From contig CM075943.1 of the NCBI GenBank assembly GCA_038030265.1, positions 36,332,001 to 36,396,000 of the forward strand: a DNA stretch of 64,000 nucleotides. The letters are read 5' to 3'. Shown here piece by piece: positions 57,019 to 64,000 of the stretch. Position 1 is the first letter of the stretch; every line of letters starts with the position of its first letter. The notes under the pieces are model-generated. The model searched no databases and had not been told where the DNA came from. It saw only the letters and a list, made by a program, of their open reading frames with translations. The translations under genes were made by a program, and so were the position numbers. The stretch comes from Corythucha ciliata. Lineage: Eukaryota; Arthropoda; Insecta; Hemiptera; Tingidae.

Positions 57019-57458
57019 CTGCGACCATTTTCGTTTTTCTTGACCGGTGTGGTTGACGCCCCCGGAGCAGCCGTTCACGAGGCTGACGCTCCCGGTGGTG
57101 ACATCAACTCCGCCGTTAATAATATTGTCAGCGCTACCGGCGCGAACAACATCGTCGTTGACACCACTCAACACTGAGGATGCTCCACTGCTGCTGCTGC
57201 TACTGGCAGCCGGCGATAATAGACCGCAACTGGCAACGCCACCTCCGCCGTTCAATTTGACTGAGGATGTTGAAGACGAAGACGACTGTTGGGAACAGTT
57301 GATGACTTCCAGCTCTTCTTCCGAGCTGTGCTGGTCATAGCCGAGGTCAGTGTCACTCGGAAGGGCCGAGTCGAGGAAGCTGGGCGATGCCGGCGTTAAA
57401 AGACTGCTGCGACTGCGACTTAAAGCCGTGATTACGCTGCCACCTTCACTTTCCATGC
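57019..57458 (-). CDS. Coding exon A of host gene (146 codons from ATG)
   Basis: On the minus strand, CTTGTTATCAG precedes GCATGG, and the ATG at 57456-57454 has a purine at -3 and G at +4. The frame runs 438 nt to a CAG|GTAAG donor, phase 0. The peptide starts MESEGGSVITALSRSRS, has TPASPSFLDSALPSDTD, the acidic HSSEEELEVINCS, long Ser and Gly runs, and ends GQEKRKWSQ. It joins in frame to exon B. The AG just before the ATG suggests a 5' UTR exon further upstream, or that coding continues there. Composition fits a nuclear regulatory protein with disordered regions; no catalytic domain is visible. Confidence 0.78.
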
Positions 57459-58880
57459 CTGATAACAAGAAAACGGACTAAGTATTAGAAGAGAAAGAAA
57501 AGAAAAAAAAACAAAAAACAGCCATGTCAAGAAAGTGCAGAAGGAATCAAATGGTGCAGACACACACTTGAGAAAGTAACAAGAGTAATTTTTGCGACCT
57601 CAAAATAAGTATTCTGTCACTCTCTCTCTCTCATGAGATAGCTCATCCACTGTTATTATCAAGTTAAAAAATACTTAAGAAGACCGTCCCTTTCAAAATT
57701 TACTAAAAGCGAAAGATTAAGCATAAATATAAACCTGCGAGCGCTCTATTGTTTGCATGACACTAAAAAATTTAAACGATTTGCAGAAATGGCCTAATTC
57801 TTTTCAGTTCATTTAAACAAGTATACCGAGTGAAGAAAGAAAAGGACGCGTTCATTACTCCGTCTTTTGAATACAATTTTCAAGGAGGCACCCGCCAAAA
57901 TCGTTTAAGAAGAACCCACGGGTTTTTTGGTCACGTATAACTTACCCGCGAAACTTGTCACAATACTGCGTGTAAACGGCTGAGAAGCTTGCCACCGGTC
58001 GTTTTTATAACTGAATGGTGGCAAATCAAAATATGAATTATAACGCGAAGTAACCAAGCAGTCTACCGCACTCGAGTGGGATTTATTTATCTTTTATTTC
58101 ATTTTTTTTTTTTTTTTTTTTGTCCATTACTTTTATCAAGTAGCAGCGCACACACGAGATAGCGAACAGCTCTCCCCCACCAACCATCACCAAGCGAATC
58201 ATCGAATTTTGTTTTTAAACGATTGCATCACCACAAAAAAAAAAATAATGCACTCTCGAATGAACGGTAGAAATAATTAAAATTACGTAACTTTTTGAGA
58301 CAAAGAATAGGTATGTAACTAAAAAAAGTGGTACCTGTTATTCAAAAAACCCAAAAACAAGAACAGAGATTATTGGAACAGTACGAGATGACGGGGGTAG
58401 GGGGTGAGAATTAGGTAGCGAGACATCGAGAACTGTACTCCTATATCGAAACTAAGTGTTATTTGATTGCTCACAACAACTTTTGGAGTGGAAGGTCACC
58501 TAAATTAGAAACCCCTGGGAGTCTTACACACCCACCAGTGGCTTAAAACTCGGGATAATGATTTTTGAATTCCTAGACGAAGCTGCGTACTTCCAGGTTA
58601 TAAATACCACGTTTCGTAAGCTTAAGACACTGGCTAATACGCCTGCTGAAGTGCTGAGTGACACCACCAAAGCCTTAGCCTCACTATCCCATTTCCTTAA
58701 CACAATCTCATTGCCCAGTGATGGTCAGACATCCAATTCCAACTTCCAACAGCTCTTCACAGTCCGTCCATTCCCCCTCTATAGTTTTCCCCAAGCTCCC
58801 AGAGGAGGACTGTTCCCAGGAAGTCCCCCACTGGTTATGGCCCACGGTGCGGCCTTTTCCCCTCATACTGGATTAAGGCA
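57459..58880. other. Upstream intron or 5' flank of host gene
   Basis: No exon could be supported. T- and A-runs lie near 58106-58122 and 58235. A plus-strand frame at 58558-58938 has no recognisable domain and its end overlaps a MITE, so it was not called. Confidence 0.35.
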
Positions 58881-58881
58881 C

Positions 58882-59116
58882 TATAAAACCCGAGTACTGC
58901 AACACGAAAATCGACACCATATTTGGTCCCTCACATGATTATAATTATCACCTGATCTCATTGACAAGTAGGATATTTTAATTTATTTCGACCGCGTTCC
59001 GCGTTTGTTTGCTGTTACGATGACAATTTTTTCATTCATGATATTTTGTTTACCCTAACGACTGAGGGACCAAATATGGCGCTGAAATCGGTATTGCAGT
59101 ACCTGTGTTTTAAAGG
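58882..59116. mobile_element. ~235-bp MITE with ~54-bp TIRs
   Basis: The arms 58882-58935 and 59062-59116 are inverses, sharing for example CCATATTTGGTCCCTCA and its complement, and GTACTGCAA at the outer side. Non-coding. Confidence 0.75.
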
Positions 59117-62100
59117 TTCTCTAACTGGATGAGCCGATTGCTCAGAATAGCGCTACTGCCTTGGCACATCAAGGTGAGCAATGCCAGCCACCGCAATGCG
59201 TTTTACGCTCCGACGATATCATAGCAGACTGTTGCTGTAACGCGGTAATGGAATACGATACCGTTTGATCATTGAAGTCGAGTATTTCAGTTGAAAAGTT
59301 ATCTATAAGTAAATAATTGGAAAAATAGTTTGTTTCTAGAAGGGGTCTCTTTGCAATTTCAACAGAGCAGAATATTTAGTTATTACTGATGGGTATAAAA
59401 TATGAGTGATTGAACCGAAAATTTATATTCCGAAAGCTAAACTGATTATATCTTTGCGGTCGTCGACACTTCCTCCCCGCCTCCCCCTTATATCTACAAG
59501 GGAAAATCCTGTCTAGTGTATACCGCTGTCTCCTCGAACGAATAATCTTGAAGACTTACCTTAACCGCAAATCATAAATGATGATGGATTGTAAAATGGG
59601 GGGGGGGATCACCAAAAGGTCAACCAGTCATGATCGTATTAAGTAGCTAGGAAATAAATATTGTAATATTAATGATGAAAAAAAAAAAAAAAAAAAAAAC
59701 AGTAATAAAATAGTGGTAACCGAATTCTCGTGTATCTTTTATGGGAAACTAAGATCGAGTTGCAAACTTGGCCTAAACTTTACGTAGATGTACGAAAAGG
59801 TGTAGGTTGGCTGTAGAAATCCAACTTGAACTTTTTAGAAATGCCATTTCTTGTTTGTACTCGAGCTTAATTAATTTCTCATTTCTTCCTTTTCACGCCA
59901 CAGCAATTCATAGTGCCGGGAACCGTTTCTCACTCTCACACTCTCTCTCTTTAGTGCATTTCATTTTGAAAATGCACTATTTATAGGTATTCTTCTTCTT
60001 TTGTTGTCGATGTGTGATGAACACAAGTCGATGTTATTTCAGGACAGAAAAATGTATGTAAATGTATGTGTGTTCTATCCGATCGTTACATGTTTTTTTT
60101 CTAGTGTAAAATGGTTGCAGCAGCAGAAAATTCGTTTGATGTAATGGGAAAAATGTTACTCCATGAACTGTGAGATAACAGATCAGGCACCCGGCTATTA
60201 ACAGCACCAATTCTTTTACTTTTTTTTGTGTAAATTTTTTGCGAAGTAAATTACGATCTCTGGTACGCCGCAGAGGCATTTGCTAGGCTTTGATCATTTT
60301 CATTATGGCCAAGAAGTAAGTATATAGGGTGGGGGGGGAGATTATCTTTTTATCGCCTCCTCCCACTGAATTACTTCTGAAAGACTATTCAGATTACAGG
60401 TAATTAGCGTTGATATATTTTTAGTAAATTGATGTTCGTCTCTTCTTCTCCCTGTTAAAACTTTTTTAATTATTAAAAACTCGACGGCCTCAATAAAAAC
60501 GAGACTCTCTTCCTTGAATTTAGTCAGGCGATGTTTCGTTGTATTCTTTTATAGTTGACCTGTTGGTTCGATAGCGAATATAGTTTTTTTTCCGCCCGCT
60601 TTTGCATTATTATCGCTCGCAAGGTTTATTTACGTATAGAGCTGCGCTGTGGCCCGTCTCACGATTTTTTCTAGATAAGCCACAGGTTTAGGTTTATGAC
60701 TCAAGCTAAAGATTACCTTGTCTCTTTCGTGAAATCGTTTCTAAGAACAGGAGGAGCTAGGTTGGCTAGTTCAGTTTTTATTCATACAGGTTAAATTCAT
60801 ATAGTATGAATTTTTAGTTCATTTCAAACTTGAACAATCCAAACGATCAAGGAGGTGTGGTACCTCTCCGGAGGCGCTAACATCTTTGCACCCCTATAGC
60901 CAAACATGAAATGCCAAAATGTGATATTTTCAACGCTAAAAAAGACTCCAAGGGAAAACTAACTCTAGTATTAGTAGCAATGAGGAAACCGTTCAGTCCT
61001 ACAGGGTCCAGCATCGATTTCGCAGGCGTCTTTAGTTTGCGAACAATAAAATTTAACTTATTTATCATTAGCCTTCGTGCATATCGTTTTTCGTTAATGG
61101 AGGTCGATCAATTTTTTCCAGTCAGAAAAATTTAAAATAATTTAAGTTTAAATAAATTAAGCCTAATGGACAATTTCCCAACTTTTACTACAATGCCGAA
61201 GTCGATAATTCAGCCTTTAAAGTAGGTTCCAACTTCCTTTCATCTCTTCGCCCGTCGTTGAAAATGACTTTGAAGTGTTTCTAAGCTAATTAATGGATAG
61301 GGGGGCAATTTTTTCCCTCCCAACCCGAATAATTAATCAAGTGCGAACTAAAAGCCAGTTTTCTTCATACTCTCCCCTCCGAAAAACCCTATCGAGACTC
61401 TCGAGTCTCTTTCTACGGTGTCAGGGGGTTGGGATGATTGCGCAAAGGCGGGGTTGGGGGAAGAGCGGGCAAACAAACTTTTAGAAAACTTGTCATCAAT
61501 TTTTCTCGATTATCGATAGGGTCCCTCCTCTCCTACCCCTTCCCACTACCCTATTCTGTCTCATCGCTCTTTTTCCTCTGGCTTTTCTACCGTGGAACTT
61601 GTAGAAAACAAGAAGCATGAGTCATGAGAGTTTGGAACATGATAGAGTGAGTGAGAAAGAAGAGGGGCAAAAAGTTGGAATCAAGCCAGCATTCAGTTCA
61701 CTAATTGTGAAGCACTCCCCCTCCCACCATTCTACCGGTAACACCACATTCCCCCTATGATCCTATCGCTTTAATTTCTTTCAGGTTTAATTTGAATGAA
61801 TATATATTTATCTTTGGATCCGTGTAATAAAAACCGGACTTACCAAGCTGCCCAGTCACTAAAACGTGGATTAACGTCACGTAAGCTCCATGCCAACCCG
61901 CCCCGGTTCTCTCTTTTCATCTTTCATGTTTTATACGAAGTTCTTCTATAGTCATCGCGTACAAAGGGTGTGTTGTGTGGTCAGTTTTCGAGTTCCCTTG
62001 TTTCAAAATTTACACATTTCAGGAATACGTTATTCCCCCTACCATAACCCCTTCCCACGCATCCTTCTTTTTTTCCACTTTTTTTTTAATAAAAAAACGT

Positions 62101-64000
62101 TTCCATCTTTTTTATGCAACAGGGGAATAGCCCCCACACCCAACACCCCTCACCAAAGCTGTACACCCAGTGGTCCACCTTGGTAAAAACACGCGGCATT
62201 TGAATTCATTGCGTTTCAATTAATAGGCACACTGAAAATTGTTTAAGGGGCTTCCGCTTGATTCAATGATCGCCAGGGATCCTTTTTTTTTTTCTTCTTC
62301 TTTTTTTTATATATATAAAAAGCAATTTTATTGATTACCTTCGGAAGCGTTGAAGACAACGTTGTTGTGAAGCGAGACTTTTTTTCTCCCCTCTTTATAC
62401 AATTAAAAATTTAAAATTCAAATGAAATCCAATTGGTTTAAATTATCCGCCCATTTTGATTTTATTCATTTTAATTCGATAACATCCGAATTGGAGACTT
62501 TGTAGTTTCAATGGCGAGAAGAAAGGGGCGTAGAAAACACAATTACCCACGCCCATGCACCAAAATCCTTATTACCATTTGCGATTGATTCACATAAATA
62601 AGTGGGCATTGTAACAAGTTAATTATTTCGCGGATTCGTCAGCCCTGTAACGCTGTGGGTCTCATTTTTAATGCTGATTTTAAATGCTGGAATTGAAGGA
62701 GAATGTGTAGGAGGGAGGAACTGTTTTCCACGAAATAAGTGCAAATTTAAACGTGTGCAACCCCCCGAATTACCATTAATGTTTCCTTTCTCTTACACAT
62801 ACGGGCCCTCTCAAGTTCAACTGCTCCATAATCAGCATCTTAGTACCACTCCTCACCCCCGTGAATAAGGTTTACAACAAGTTTTCTGGAAGGAAAATAT
62901 ATTCGCGACTTTAACTTTGTAAAATTAGACTGCCAGGTATGAAGGAGGTGAGGTTTTTAGAGAATTTATTCACCTTTAAGACAGTTTTTTGGAAAAGAAA
63001 TAGTGCTGTGAGAGAAAGGCTCACCAATCAGGATCAAAAGTTCAAACTCTTTTCACGGTGAACAACAAAGATTTCTGTGTTGTACACGTCTTTTTTGTTA
63101 CTCGGAAAAATCTCATCCTTCCCCCCCACCTCCTACTGGGCACCTTAATCTCATGGGAATCCCTTCAAAGCAACATCATTGTTTGTTGCGTTTACATCTC
63201 ATTGGCACGCCCTTGTGACGAGGGCCCACTGGGCGGAGGGGGGGGGGGTGTTACTATCCTTCATATCCTTCACAAGGAAGAGAATATAAAGAGCTTAGGA
63301 AGTGGCTTTCCCATCTTCAAACTTTTTTTCTTTTCTACTGGTCTATGGGTAACGGGGGAGGAGAGGAATTTCTCATTTTAGAGAGTGCTCCCGACTAGTT
63401 GTATTCAAATCTCGTACACCGTTAAAAAAGTAAAAATAATTTTCAAAATAAATATCGTAACGCAGAAATTTTATGGATATGAGGGAGAAAAAAATAATTG
63501 TTATATTTCAATTGAATTTTGTTTGTCCTAGTCCATGGGTACAAACACCCCTCCCACCAAGCCACATTACGTACGTCACAAATGTATGTACGCATGGTTT
63601 CATTTTCTCTTAGTTTTCCACTTCAAGGAATTCATCGATTGACCAATTTATTCGCTCACGAATTCTTCGTATAACCTGTTATTCATTTTTTAATTTGAGC
63701 ATGAATATTTATCCCTCGGTTTATTATTTAAAAAAGCAATTTTATTCTGTTTCAATTCACGAAGAATACACTTTTTTGAGGAGGAGCGGCGTTTATCGAA
63801 TTTTCCAATCCATCAAAAATTAATTCCGCAGCGGTCGGTTCAAATTATTCTGTCGGACACTTTTAGCACACTGAATGAGCTGATAAAAAGTGGTCTAATA
63901 AGAATTGATTCTCGGAAAGTTGGAAAATGGTTTAATCGTCAATTGACCCTATAGAATTAATGTGGGTACCTAAGTTTGCGCCTTTAGGCGCATATTTTAC
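59117..64000. other. No gene recognised; upstream region of host gene
   Basis: Only simple-sequence tracts and short chance frames were seen, including an A run at about 59679-59699 and G runs near 60330 and 63240. One HINE-like hairpin at 59953-59980 is listed separately. A promoter or 5' UTR exon of the minus-strand gene may lie here or beyond the window, but none can be pinned down. Confidence 0.4.
59953..59980 (+). repeat. Solo HINE-like 5' hairpin
   Basis: AGTGCATTTCATTTTGAAAA then TGCACTATT follows TTT. Only the terminal hairpin of the element family is present; similarity stops right after it. Confidence 0.65.

Noticed and set aside
58558..58938. 127-codon plus-strand frame
   Set aside because: No domain, its 3' end overlaps a MITE arm, and no splice or poly(A) context supports it.
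1..64000. CRISPR array, bacterial operon, prophage or defence system
   Set aside because: No regular spacer-repeat pattern, ribosome-binding-site-led gene clusters or prokaryotic genes are present. The repeats are eukaryotic transposons and degenerate tandem repeats.

Overview
This looks like eukaryotic nuclear DNA, most likely from an arthropod and plausibly an insect. It is AT-rich, has GT-AG introns of tens of kilobases, many homopolymer and microsatellite tracts, and insect-type mobile elements (mariner, PIF/Harbinger, gypsy, an I-group-like non-LTR element, a tRNA-derived SINE, many MITEs and Helentron/HINE-like elements). No rRNA, intact tRNA, bacterial operon or CRISPR array was seen. 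The species cannot be fixed from the sequence.

One host gene can be supported, on the minus strand across most of the window. Three exons in compatible phase join into one reading frame: exon A (57458-57019, with an ATG two bases after an acceptor-like AG), exon B (33421-32990) and terminal exon C (9401-9327, ending in TGA). Every junction is phase 0 with clear CAG|GT donors and pyrimidine...AG acceptors. The predicted product is about 314 residues, Ser-, Gly- and His-rich, with acidic and basic patches and a compact C-terminal block ending in W. The family is not named here. The two introns (23,597 and 23,588 bp) hold most of the transposons.

Layout by region. 1-9.3 kb is the 3' flank of the gene: a palindromic element with a 14-bp direct repeat, a decayed gypsy element carrying a MITE, a mariner transposase fragment, a MITE and a degenerate ~30-bp repeat tract that changes orientation. 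9.7-15.7 kb, in intron 2, is a head-to-tail run of three Helentron/HINE-like elements joined by poly(T), two of them interrupted by TA-flanked mariner-type elements. 19.6-30.6 kb is a mosaic of foldback elements, a repeat family here called X, a non-LTR remnant and a fourth HINE-like copy in reverse. 34.0-36.2 kb, in intron 1, has a long inverted repeat and a MITE. 37.3-44.4 kb has ~30-bp repeat tracts in opposite orientations, broken by a young non-LTR insertion (13-bp target duplication), a SINE, a 1.9-kb palindrome and a copy of X. 44.5-52.7 kb is a nested PIF/Harbinger complex with recent segmental duplications and a second palindrome whose empty site survives in a neighbouring duplicate. 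52.7-64 kb is mostly unannotated intron or 5' flank.

The most notable observations are the three-exon gene split by two huge introns, the poly(T)-linked HINE-like array with paired base changes in its terminal hairpin, the ~30-bp repeat tracts resembling foldback-element arms, the PIF/Harbinger nest, and two hammerhead-ribozyme-like cores. All calls come from reading the sequence; no database search or folding program was run.
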